Source of the DNA: Macrostomum hystrix
Lineage: Eukaryota; Platyhelminthes; Macrostomidae
DNA: 64,000 nucleotides
Reading direction: 5' to 3'
NCBI GenBank assembly: GCA_950097015.1
Contig: CATNEN010000002.1
Coordinates: 8,013,501-8,077,500, forward strand
In this document: positions 30,860 to 43,100 of the stretch, in pieces
How positions within the stretch are numbered: position 1 is the first letter of the stretch
Layout: the number at the start of each line of letters is the position of its first letter
Program-made: the position numbers and the translations under genes
Notes under the pieces: generated by a model
The model's input: the letters and a program-made list of their open reading frames with translations, nothing else
The model's database searches: none
Told to the model about the DNA's origin: nothing

Positions 30860-32950
30860 AACGTCAACTGGGGAGTCATCATCAAAATGGGGATCAAGGT
30901 AAACTGGGGGATAATCGTCAACTGGAGGATCTTGGTAAACTGGGGGATAATTGTCAACTGGGGGATCATTGTCAACTGGGGGATCGTTGTGAACTGGGGG
31001 ATCATTGTCAACTAGGGGGTAATGGTCAACTGGGGGATAATTGTCAACTGGGGAATCATCATAAAATGGGGGATCATGGTCAACTTGGGGATCATTGTCA
31101 ACTGGGGGATCATTGTCAACTGTGGGATCATTGTCAACTGGGGGATCATTGTCAAATGAGGGATCATTGTCAACTGGGGGATCTTTGTCAACTGGGGGTT
31201 CATTGTCAACTGTGGGATCATTGTCAACCGGCGGGATCATTGTCAACTGTGGGATCATTGTCAACTGGGGGATCATTGTCAACTGGGGGATCATTGTCAA
31301 GTGGGTGATCATCGTCAACTGGGGGATCATTGTCAACTGGGGGATCTTTGTTAACTGGGTGTTCATTGTCAACTGGGGGAACATTGTCAACTGGAGGAAC
31401 ATTTTTAACTGGGGATCATCATCAATGGTGAGACTTCATCAACTGGGGATCATTGTGAACTGGGGGATCTTTGTTAACTGGGGGATTATTGTCAACTGGG
31501 GGATCATTCTCAACTGGGGGATCATTGTCAACTGTGGGATCATTGTCAACCGGCGGGATCATTGTCAACTGTGGGATCATTGTCAACTGGGGGATCATTG
31601 TCAACTGGGGGATCATTGTCAAGTGGGTGATCATCGTCAACTGGGGGATCATTGTCAACTGGGGGATCTTTGTTAACTGGGTGTTCATTGTCAACTGGGG
31701 GATCATTGTCAACTGGAGGAACATTGTTAACTAGGGATCATCATCAATGGGGAGACTTCATCAACTGGGGGATCATTGTGAACTGGGGAATCTTTGTTAA
31801 CTGGGGGATCATTGTCAACTGGGGGATCATTCTCAACTGGGGGATCATTGTCAACTGGGGGATCATTTTCAACTGGGGGATTATTGTCAACTGGGGGAAC
31901 ATTGTCAACTGGAGGAACATTTTTAACTGGGGATCATCATCAATGGTGAGACTTCATCAACTGGGGATCATTGTGAACTGGGGGATCTTTGTTAACTGGG
32001 GGATTATTGTCAACTGGGGGATCATTCTCAACTGGGGGATCATTGTCAACTGGGTGATCATTCTCAACTGGAGGATCATTGTCAACTGGGGGATCATTGT
32101 CAACTGGGGGGAATTGTGTTCAACTGGGGGATCATTGTCAACTGGGGGATCATTGTAAACTGGGGTATCATTGTCAACTGGGGGATCATTGTCAACTGGG
32201 GGATCATTCTCAACTGGGGGATCATTGTCAACTGGGGGATCATTTTCAACTGGGGGATCATCATCAACTGGGGGATCATCATCAACCGGCGGGATCATTG
32301 TCAACTGGGGGATCATTGTCAACTGGGGGATCATTGTCAACTTGGGGATCATTGTCAACTGGGGGATCATTGTCAACTGGGGGATCATTCTCAACTGGGG
32401 GATCATTCTCAACTGGGGGATCATTGTCAACTGGGGGGAATTGTGTTCAACTGGGGGATCATTGTGAACTGGGGGATCTTTGTTAACTGGGGGATCATTG
32501 TGAACTGGGGGATCTTTGTTAACTGGGTGATCATCATCAACTGGGGGATTATTGTCAACTGGGGGAACATTGTCAACTGGAGGAACATTTTTAACTGGGG
32601 ATCATCATCAATGGTGAGACTTCATCAACTGGGGATCATTGTGAACTGGGGGATCTTTGTTAACTGGGGGATTATTGTCAACTGGGGGATCATTCTCAAC
32701 TGGGGGATCATTGTCAACTGGGGGGTCATTTTCAACTGGGGGATCATTGTCAACTGGGGGATCATTCTCAACTGGGGGATCATTCTCAACTGGGGGATCA
32801 TTCTCAACTGGGGGATCATTCTCAACTGGGGGATCATTGTCAACTAGGGGATCGTTGTCAACTGGGGGTTCATTGTCAACTGGGGGTTCATTGTCAACTG
32901 GGGGATCATTGTCAACTGGGGGATCATTGTCAACTGTGGGTTCATTGTAG
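30860..32950 (+). repeat. 18-bp minisatellite GTCAACTGGGGGATCATT
   Basis: About 115 units of 18 bp with occasional 17- or 19-bp slips. Because 18 is a multiple of three, long open frames appear on both strands, but they only encode a six-residue repeat (such as GSLSTG or DNDPPV). Higher-order copies carrying GGTGAGACTTCATCAACTGG occur near 31425, 31950 and 32610. Confidence 0.9.
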
Positions 32951-33041
32951 CTTTAAAAAGCTGTAAATTCAGCTGCTAAAAAGTATATACTAGACGAATT
33001 AAAAGTACTTCTGCTCCCCGAAGGGGGGCAAAACTTGCTAG

Positions 33042-33382
33042 TCTTATATACTAAAAATGAAAATCTTGCTTGCTTGTATGTTTGCAATCGACTAGCTCCC
33101 GAACGGCTCAACCGATTTTCGCAATTCCTTCGCCAAAAGATCACAAATGGGCCCGAATCGGTACACGTATTTTTATTAAGCTTAATTTCATTGCCAAGGG
33201 GATTAAATATTCGAAAAACTGTTTTAAATAGGCTTTTCTAATGCATTCTTGTTTTCAGCTTGTGCACAGTGAGGCCTCCAGTGCCAATTTTAATGATTGC
33301 ATCAGAGCCAGTTTTGATAACGCACGCGCGTACTGATAAGAACTCACAGGGAGGCTACCCAGAGGGTAGCGAAGGCAGCTAG
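33042..33382 (+). mobile_element. Short non-autonomous Helitron, 341 bp
   Basis: TCTTATATACTAAAAATG start; hairpin plus CTAG at 33379-33382. Confidence 0.8.
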
Positions 33383-33715
33383 TCTAATATACTAAAAATG
33401 AAAATCTTGCTTGTTTGCAATCGACTAGCTCCCGAACGGCTCAACCGATTTTCGCAATTCCTTCGCCAAAAGATCACAAATGGGCCGGAATCGGTACACG
33501 TATTTTTATTAAGCTTAATTTCATTGCCAAGGGGATTAAATATTCGAAAAACTGTTTTAAATAGGCTTTTCTAATGCATTCTTGTTTTCAGCTTGTGCAC
33601 AGTGAGGCCTCCAGTGCCAATTTTAATGATTGCATCAGAGCCAGTTTTGATAACGCACGCGCGTACTGATAAGAACTCACAGGGAGGCTACCCAGAGGGT
33701 AGCGAAGGCAGCTAG
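33383..33715 (+). mobile_element. Short non-autonomous Helitron, 333 bp
   Basis: TCTAATATACTAAAAATG start with a single CTTG unit; hairpin plus CTAG at 33712-33715. Confidence 0.8.
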
Positions 33716-34049
33716 TCTTCTTCTAATATACTAAAAATGAAAATCTTGCTTGCTTGTTCGTAATTGATTTTCTCCCGAACGGCTCAACCAATTTTCACAA
33801 TTTCTTCACCAAAAGATGCCAAATGTGGGGACACATATACACGTATTTTTATTAAGCTTAATTCCATTGCCAAGGGGATTAAATATTCGAAAAACTGTTT
33901 TAAATAGGCTTTTCTAATGCATTCTTGTTTTCAGCTTGTGCGCAGTGAGGCCTCCAGTGCCAATTTTAATGATTGCATCAGAGCCAGTTTTGATAACGAA
34001 CTGATAAGAACTCCAGTGAGGCTACCCAGAGGGTAGCGAAGGCAGCTAG
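33716..34049 (+). mobile_element. Chimeric short Helitron, 334 bp
   Basis: The first half (TTCGTAATTGATTTTCTCCC, then ATGCCAAATGTGGGGACACA) belongs to the third-type family. The second half and the 3' hairpin with CTAG (34046-34049) belong to the short family. 49840-50176 has the same chimeric structure. Confidence 0.75.
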
Positions 34050-34372
34050 TCTAATATACTAAAAATGAAAATCTTGCTTGTTTGCAATCGACTAGCTCCC
34101 GAACGGCTCAACCGATTTTCGCAATTCCTTCGCCAAAAGATCACAAATGGGCCGGAATCGGTACACGTATTTTTATTAAGCTTAATTTCATTGCCAAGGG
34201 GATTAAATATTCGAAAAACTGTTTTAAATAGGCTTTTCTAATGCATTCTTGTTTTCAGCTTGTGCGCAGTGAGGCTCCAGTGCCAATTTTAATGATTGCA
34301 TCGGAGCCAGTTTTGATAACGCACTGATAAGAACTCCAGTGAGGCTACCCAGAGGGTAGCGAAGGCAGCTAG
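34050..34372 (+). mobile_element. Short non-autonomous Helitron, 323 bp
   Basis: TCTAATATACTAAAAATG start, GCATCGGAGCC variant, hairpin plus CTAG at 34369-34372. Confidence 0.8.
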
Positions 34373-34386
34373 TCTAATATACTAAA
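34373..34386 (+). mobile_element. 14-nt Helitron 5' stub
   Basis: TCTAATATACTAAA, cut by a new TC end at 34387. It is the same 14-nt stub as 6357-6370. Confidence 0.6.
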
Positions 34387-34864
34387 TCTATTATACTAAA
34401 AATGAAAATCTTGCTTGCTTGCTTGTAATTGATTTTCTTCCAAACGGCTCAACCGATTTTCACCATTTCTTCACCAAAAGATGCTAAATATGGGGACAAT
34501 TATACACGTATTTTTATTAAGCTTAACTTTATTGCTAAGGGGATTAAATATTCGAAAACATGATTTTTCAAAGGTCAAACATCTTGGCCTATTGAGAATT
34601 TTACTCTCTGCCACTGAATTAGAATTGCATCGTCAAATTGCGCAACAACCCCTAGCTGATTGAATTTGAAGCCTGCACTCTGGAGACAAATTTGAAATAA
34701 ATGTACACAACCAACCGCAAGACTGAGTGTACTCTATTTTCTTACTTCATTGTACATAGCCAGAACTTTGAGAATTCATTTTATAACGCTGATTTTTGCA
34801 CCCACTAACCAACAGTCGGAATAGCCGATGTGTAGGCACTAGGAATAGGTTAGGCTAGGCTAGG

Positions 34865-34873
34865 GTTCGATTC
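34865..34873 (+). promoter_or_regulatory. B-box-like motif in the third-type Helitron
   Basis: GTTCGATTC matches the RNA polymerase III B-box consensus. No convincing A box lies upstream and the relative at 28487 has GCTTCGATTC. It may be a tRNA-derived relic or coincidence. Confidence 0.15.
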
Positions 34874-34890
34874 TGCACTGCGTCAAATCA

Positions 34891-35223
34891 TCTAATATAC
34901 TAAAAATGAAAATCTTGCTTGCTTGCTTGTTTGCAATCGACTAGCTCCCGAACGGCTCAACCGATTTTCACAATTCCTTCGCCAAAAGATCACAATTGGG
35001 CCGGAATCGGTACACGTAATTTTATTAAGCTTAATTCCATTGCCAAGGGGATTAAATATTCGAAAAACAGTTTTAAATAGGCTTTTCTAATGCATTCTTG
35101 TTTTCAGCTTGTGCACAGTGAGGCCTCCAGTGCCAATTTTAATGATTGCATCAGAGCCAGTTTTGATAACGAACTGATAAGAACTCACAGGGAGGCTACC
35201 CAGAGGGTAGCGAAGGCAGCTAG
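34891..35223 (+). mobile_element. Nested short Helitron, 333 bp
   Basis: It starts TCTAATATACTAAAAATG and ends in hairpin plus CTAG at 35220-35223. The 5' join AAATCA|TC corresponds to the uninterrupted AAATCATTTAG in the relative (29001-29011), so insertion was between A and T. Confidence 0.85.
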
Positions 35224-35334
35224 TCTTATATACTAAAAATGAAAATCTTGCTTGCTTGCTTGTATGTTTGCAATCGACTAGCTCCCGAACGGCTTAACCG
35301 ATTTTCACAATTCCTTCGCCAAAAGATCACAATT
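35224..35334 (+). mobile_element. 3'-truncated short Helitron within the nested insertion
   Basis: It starts TCTTATATACTAAAAATG directly after CTAG and stops after GATCACAATT. The host element resumes at TTGAAGAC, with about 27 bp of host missing compared with 29007-29033. Confidence 0.75.
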
Positions 35335-35394
35335 TTGAAGACTATTTTATATTATTTTTTTCATTTCGTAAATCAAATATCATAAATCATAGCA

Positions 35395-38300
35395 CACCGG
35401 CTAAAACAGAGTTTGAATCATGGCTAAACCAGAGTCTGAATCATGGCTAAACCAGAGTCTGAATCATGGCTAAACCAGAGTCTGAATCATGGCTAAACCA
35501 GAGTCTGAATCATGGCTAAACCAGAGTCTGAATCAAGGCTAAACCAGATCTTGAATCATGGCTAAACCAGAGTCTGAATCATGGCTAAACCAGAGTCTGA
35601 ATCATGGCTAAACCAGAGTTTAAATCATGGCAAAACCAGAGTTTGAATCATAGCTACACCAGAGTCTGTATCATGACTAAACCAGAATTTGAATCATAGC
35701 TAAACCAGCGTCTGAATCATGGCTAAACCAGAGTCTGAATCAAGGCTAAACCAGAGTCTGGATCATGGCTAAACCAGAGTTTGAATCATGGCTACACCAG
35801 AGTCTGACTCAAGGCTAAACCAGAGTCTGAATCATGGCTAAACCAGAGTTTGAATCATGGCTGAACAAGAGTCTGAATCATGGCTAAACCAGAGTCTGAA
35901 TCATGGCTAAACCAGAGTCTGAATCATGGCTAAACCAGAGTCTGAATCATGGCTAAACCAGAGTGTGAATCATGGCTAAACCAGAGTTTGAATCATAGCT
36001 AAACCAGAGTCTGAATCATGTCTACACCAGAGTCTGAATCAAGGCTAAACCAGAGTCTGGATCATGGCTAAACCAGAGTCTGAATCATGGCTACACCAGA
36101 GTCTGACTCAAGGCTAAACCAGAGTCTGAATCATGGCTAAACCAGAGTCTGAATCATGGCTAAACCAGAGTCTGAATCATAGCTAAACCAGAGTCTGAAT
36201 CATGGCTACACCAGAGTCTGAATCATGGCTAAACCAGAGTTTGAATCATGGCTAAACCAGAGTCTGAATCATGGCTAAACCAGAGTCTGAATCATGGCTA
36301 AACCAGAGTTTGAATCATAGCTAAACCAGAATTTGAATCATGGCTACACCAGAGTCTGAATCATGGCTAAACCAACGTTTGAATCATGGCTAATGCAGAG
36401 TTTGAATCATGGCTAAACCAGAGTTTGAATCGTGGCTAAACCAGAGTTTGAATCATGGCTAAACCAGAGTTTGAATCATGTCTACACCAGAGTCTGAATC
36501 AAGGCTAAACCAGAGTCTGGATCATGGCTAAACCAGAGTCTGAATCATGGCTACACCAGAGTCTGACTCAAGGCTAAACCAGAGTCTGAATCATGGCTAA
36601 ACCAGAGTCTGAATCATGGCTAAACCAGAGTCTGAATCATAGCTAAACCAGAGTCTGAATCATGGCTACACCAGAGTCTGAATCATGGCTAAACCAGAGT
36701 CTGAATCATGGCTAAACCAGAGTCTAAATCATGGCTAAACCAGAGTCTGAATCATGGCTAAACCAGAGTTTGAATCATAGCTAAACCAGAATTTGAATCA
36801 TGGCTACACCAGAGTCTGAATCATGGCTAAACCAACGTTTGAATCATGGCTAATGCAGAGTTTGAATCATGGCTAAACCAGAGTTTGAATCGTGGCTAAA
36901 CCAGAGTTTGAATCGTGGCTAAACCAGAGTTTGAATCATGGCTAAACAAGAGTTTCAATCATGGCTAAACCAGAGCTTGAATCATGGCTAAACCAGAGCT
37001 TGAATCATGGCTAAACAAGAGTTTGAATCATGGCTAAACCAGAGCTTGAATCATGGCTAAACCGGAGTTTGAATCATGGCTAAACCAGAGTTTGAATCAT
37101 GGCAAATGCAGAGTTTGAATCATGGCTAAACCAGAGTTTGAATCATGGCTAAACCAGAGTTTGAATCATGGCTAAACCAGAGTCTGAATCATGGCTAAAC
37201 CAGAGTCTGAATCATGGCTAAACCAGAGTTTGAATCATAGCTAAACCAGAGTCTGAATCATGGCTACACCAGAGTCTGAATCATGGCTAAACCAACGTTT
37301 GAATCATGGCTAATGCAGAGTTTGAATCATGGCTAAACCAGAGTTTGAATCGTGGCTAAACCAGAGTTTGAATCATGGCTAAACCAGAGTTTGAATCATG
37401 GCTAAACAAGAGTTTCAATCATGGCTAAACCAGAGCTTGAATCATGGCTAAACCAGAGCTTGAATCATGGCTAAACAAGAGTTTGAATCATGGCTAAACC
37501 AGAGCTTGAATCATGGCTAAACCGGAGTTTGAATCATGGCTAAACCAGAGTTTGAATCATGGCTAAACCAGAGTCTGAATCATGGCTAAACCAGAGTCTG
37601 AATCATGGCTAAACCAGAGTTTGAATCATAGCTAAACCAGAGTCTGAATCATGGCTACACCAGAGTCTGAATCATGGCTAAACCAGAGTTTGAATCATGG
37701 CTAATGCAGAGTTTGAATCATGGCTAAACCAGAGTCTGAATCATAGCTAAACCAGAGTCTGAATCATGGCTAAACCAGAGTTTGAATCATGGCTAAACCA
37801 GAGTCTGAATCATGGCTAAACCAGAGTCTGAATCATGGCTAAACCAGAGTCTGAATCATGGCTAAACCAGAGTCTGAATCAAGGCTAAACCAGATCTTGA
37901 ATCATGGCTAAACCAGAGTCTGAATCATGGCTAAACCAGAGTCTGAATCATGGCTAAACTAGAGTTTGAATCATAGCTACACCAGAGTCTGAATCATGAC
38001 TAAACCAGAATTTGAATCATAGCTAAACCAGCGTCTAAATCATGGCTAAACTAGATTCTGAATCATGGCTAAACCAGAGTCTGAAACATGGCAAAACCAG
38101 AGTTTGAATCATGGCTAAACCAGAGTTTGAATCATGGCTAAACCAGATCTTGAATCATGGCTATACCAGAGTCTGAATCATGGCTAAACCAGCGTCTGAA
38201 TCATGGCTACACCAGAGTCTGAATCATGGCTAAACCAGAGTTTGAATCATAGCTAAACCAGAGTCTGAATCATGGCTACACCAGAGTCTGAATCATGGCT

Positions 38301-40185
38301 AAACCAACGTTTGAATCATGGCTAATGCAGAGTTTGAATCATGGCTGAACAAGAGTTTGAATCATGGCTAAACCAGAGTTTGAATCGTGGCTAAACCAGA
38401 GTTTGAATCATGGCTAAACCAGAGTTTGAATCATGGCTAAACCAGAGTTTGAATCATGGCTACACCAGAGTTTGAATCATGGCTAAACCAGAGTTTGAAT
38501 CATAGCTAAACCAGAGTTTGAATCATGGCTAAACCAGAGTCTGAATCATGGCTACACCAGCGTCTGAATCATGGCTAAACCAACGTTTGAATCATGGCTA
38601 ATGCAGAGTTTGAATCATGGCTAAACCAGAGTTTGAATCGTGGCTAAACCAGAGTTTGAATCATGGCTAAACCAGAGTTTGAATCATGGCTAAACAAGAG
38701 TTTCAATCATGGCTAAACCAGAGCTTGAATCATGGCTAAACCAGAGCTTGAATCATGGCTAAACAAGAGTTTGAATCATGGCTAAACCAGAGCTTGAATC
38801 ATGGCTAAACCGGAGTTTGAATCATGGCTAAACCAGAGTTTGAATCATGGCTAATGCAGAGTTTGAATCATGGCTAAACCAGAGTTTGAATCATGGCTAA
38901 ACCAGAGTTTGAATCATGGCTAAACCAGAGTCTGAATCATGGCTAAACCAGAGTCTGAATCATGGCTAAACCAGAGTTTGAATCATAGCTAAACCAGAGT
39001 CTGAATCATGGCTACACCAGAGTCTGAATCATGGCTAAACCAGAGTTTGAATCATGGCTAATGCAGAGTTTGAATCATGGCTAAACCAGAGTCTGAATCA
39101 TAGCTAAACCAGAGTCTGAATCATGGCTAAACCAGAGTTTGAATCATGGCTAAACCAGAGTCTGAATCATGGCTAAACCAGAGTCTGAATCATGGCTAAA
39201 CCAGAGTCTGAATCATGGCTAAACCAGAGTCTGAATCAAGGCTAAACCAGATCTTGAATCATGGCTAAACCAGAGTCTGAATCATGGCTAAACCAGAGTC
39301 TGAATCATGGCTAAACTAGAGTTTGAATCATAGCTACACCAGAGTCTGAATCATGACTAAACCAGAATTTGAATCATAGCTAAACCAGCGTCTAAATCAT
39401 GGCTAAACTAGATTCTGAATCATGGCTAAACCAGAGTCTGAAACATGGCAAAACCAGAGTTTGAATCATGGCTAAACCAGAGTTTGAATCATGGCTAAAC
39501 CAGATCTTGAATCATGGCTATACCAGAGTCTGAATCATGGCTAAACCAGCGTCTGAATCATGGCTACACCAGAGTCTGAATCATGGCTAAACCAGAGTTT
39601 GAATCATGGCTAAACCAGAGTCTGAATCATGGCTAAACCAGAGTCTGAATCATGGCTACACCAGAGTCTGAATCATGGCTAAACCAGCGTCTTAATCATG
39701 GCTAAACTAGAGTCTGAATCATGGCTACTCCAGAGTCTGAAACATGAGTTTGAATCATGGCTAAACCAGAGTTTGAATCATGGCTAAACCAGATCTTGAA
39801 TCATGGCTAAACCAGAGTCTGAATCATGGCTAAACCAGAGTCTGAATCATGACTAAACTAGAGTCTGAATCATGGCTAAACCAGAGTTTAAATCATGGCA
39901 AAACCAGAGTTTGAATCATAGCTACACCAGAGTCTGAATCATGGGTAAACCAGAATTTGAATCATAGCTAAACCAGCGTCTTAATCATGGCTAAACTAGA
40001 TTCTGAATCATGGCTAAACCAGAGTTTGAATCATGGCTAAACCAGATCTTGAATCATGGCTAAACCAGAGTCTGAATCATGGCTAAACCAGAGTCTGAAT
40101 CATGGCTAAACTAGAGTCTGAATCATGGCTAAACCAGACTCTGAATCATGGCTACACCAGACTGTGAATCATGGCTAAACCAGAA
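35395..40185 (+). repeat. 23-bp minisatellite, about 208 units
   Basis: Same family as 29095-30845. Larger blocks are duplicated: a stretch with GGCTAATGCAGAGTTTGAAT and GCTAAACAAGAGTTTCAATC recurs at about 36390, 36850, 37300 and 38590. The block near 37690-38200 recurs near 39050-39580. Confidence 0.9.
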
Positions 40186-43100
40186 CTGGTGGATAATCGT
40201 CAACTGGGGGATCATGGTAAACTGGGGGATAATTGTCAACTGGGGGATCATTGTCAACTGGAGGATAATTGTCACGGGGAAACATCACCAAATGCGGGAT
40301 CATAATCAACTGGGGGATCATTGTCAACTAGGGGATCATGTTCAACTGGGGGAACATTGACAACTGGGATCACCATCAATGGGGGATCATAGTCAACTGA
40401 GAGATAATTGTCGACTGGGGGATAATCGTCAACTGGGGGATCATGGTCAACTGGAGGATCATTGTCAACGGGGGGATAATTGTCAACTGGGGGATAATTG
40501 TCAACTGGGGAGTCATCATCAAATGCGGGATCATGGTCAACTGGGGGATAATTGTCAATGTCAACTGGGGGATCATTGTCAACTGTGAGATCATTGTCAA
40601 TGTCAACTGGGGGATCAATGTCAACTGGGGATCATTGTCAACTGTGGGATCATTGTAAACTGGGGGATCATTGTCAACTGGGGGTTTATCATCACCCGGA
40701 GGATCATTGTGAACTGGGGGGATCATTGTCAACTTGTTGATCATCATCAACTGGGGGATCATAGTCAACTGTGGGAACATTGTCAACTGGGGGAACGTTG
40801 TCAACTGGGGATCATCATCAATGGGGAGTCATCATTAACTGGGGGATCATTGTCAACTGTGGGATCATTGTCAACTGGGGGATCATTGTCAACTGGGGGT
40901 TCATTGTCAAATGGGGGAACATTGTCAACTGGGGGATCATTGTCAACTGGGGGTTCATTGTCAACTGGGGGTTCATTGTCAACTGGGGGTTCATTGTCAA
41001 CTGGGGGATCATTGTCAACTGGGGGATCATTGTCAACTGGGTGATCATCATTAACTGGGGGATCATTGTCAACTGGGGGATCATTGTCAACTGTGGGATC
41101 ATTGTCAACTGGGGGATCATTGTCAAATGGGGGATCATTGTCAACTGGGGGATCGTTGTCAACTGGGGGTTCATTGTCAACTGGGGGATCATTGTCAACT
41201 GGGGGATCATTGTCAACTGTGGGATCATTGTCAACTGGGGGATCATTGTCAAATGGGGGAACATTGTCAACTGGGGGTTCATTGTCAACTGGGGGTTCAT
41301 TGTCAACTGGGGGATCATTGTCAACTGGGGGATCATTGTCAACTGGGGGATCATCATCAACTGGCGGATCATTGTCAACTGGGGGTTCATTGTCAACTGT
41401 GAGATCATTGTCAACGGGCGGGATCATTGTCAACTGGGGAATCATTGTCAACTGGGGGATCATTGTCAACTGGGTGATCATCATCAACTGGGGGATCATT
41501 GTCAACTGGGGGAACATTGTCAACTGGAGGAACATAGTTAACTGGGGATCATCATCAATGGGGAGTCATCATCAACTGGGGGATCATTGTGAACTGGGGG
41601 ATCTTTGTTAACTGGGGGATCATTGTCAACTGGGGGATCATTGTCAACTGGGGGATCATTGTCAACTGGGGGATCATTGTCAACTGGGTGATCATCATTA
41701 ACTGGGGGATCATTGTCAACTGGGGGATCATTGTCAACTGTGGGATCATTGTCAACTGGGGGATCATTGTCAAATGGGGGAACATTGTCAACTGGGGGAT
41801 CATTGTCAACTGGGGGTTCATTGTCAACTGGGGATTCATTGTCAACTGGGGGTTCATTGTCAACTGTGGGATCATTGTCAACGGGCGGGATCATTGTCAA
41901 CTGGGGGATCATTGTCAACTGGGGGATCGTTGTCAACTGGGGTTCATTGTCAACTGGGGGATCATTGTCAACTGGGGGATCATTGTCAACTGGGGGATCA
42001 TCATCAACTGGCGGATCATTGTCAACTGGGGGTTCATTGTCAACTGTGAGATCATTGTCAACGGGCGGGATCATTGTCAACTGGGGAATCATTGTCAACT
42101 GGGGGATCATTGTCAACTGGGGGATCATTGTCAACTGGGTGATCATCATCAACTGGGGGATCATTGTCAACTGGGGGAACATTGTCAACTGGAGGAACAT
42201 TGTTAACTGGGGATCATCATCAATGGGGAGTCATCATCAACTGGGGGATCATTGTGAACTGGGGGATCTTTGTTAACTGGGGGATCATTGTCAACTGGGG
42301 GATCATTGTCAACTGGGGGATCATTGTCAACTGGGGGATCATTGTCAACTGGGTGATCATCATTAACTGGGGGATCATTGTCAACTGGGGGATCATTGTC
42401 AACTGTGGGATCATTGTCAACTGGGGGATCATTGTCAAATGGGGGAACATTGTCAACTGGGGGATCATTGTCAACTGGGGGTTCATTGTCAACTGGGGGT
42501 TCATTGTCAACTGGGGGTTCATTGTCAACTGTGGGATCATTGTCAACGGGCGGGATCATTGTCAACTGGGGGATCATTGTCAACTGGGGGATCGTTGTCA
42601 ACTGGGGTTCATTGTCAACTGGGGGATCATTGTCAACTGGGGGATCATTGTCAACTGGGGGATCATCATCAACTGGCGGATCATTGTCAACTGGGGGTTC
42701 ATTGTCAACTGTGAGATCATTGTCAACGGGCGGGCTCATTGTCAACTGGGGAATCATTGTCAACTGGGTGATCATCATCAACTGGGGGATCATTGTCAAC
42801 TGGGGGAACATTGTCAACTGGAGGAACATTGTTAACTGGGGATCATCATCAATGGGGAGTCATCATCAACTGGGGGATCATTGTGAACTGGGGGATCTTT
42901 GTTAACTGGGGGATCATTGTCAACTGGGGGATCATTGTCAACTGGGGGATCATTGTCAACTGGGGGATCATTGTCAACTGGGTGATCATCATTAACTGGG
43001 GGATCATTGTCAACTGGGGGATCATTGTCAACTGTGGGATCATTGTCAACTGGGGGATCATTGTCAAATGGGGGATCATTGTCAACTGGGGGATCGTTGT

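Larger units (their letters stand above)
28487..33041 (+). mobile_element. Satellite-bearing non-autonomous Helitron, third type, 4.6 kb
   Basis: The 5' end TCCACTATACTAAAAATG is followed by TTGG repeats and a diverged core (CTCCCGAACGGCTCAACCGA, then ATGCCAAATATGGGGACAAT). After that come unique sequence (28680-29090), a 23-bp array, an 18-bp array, and an AT-rich tail with AGCTTTAAAAAGCT. The 3' end is hairpin GCTCCCC-GAA-GGGGGGC (33013-33029), an 8-nt spacer and CTAG at 33038-33041. There is no transposase gene. A longer relative is 34387-48855. Confidence 0.8.
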
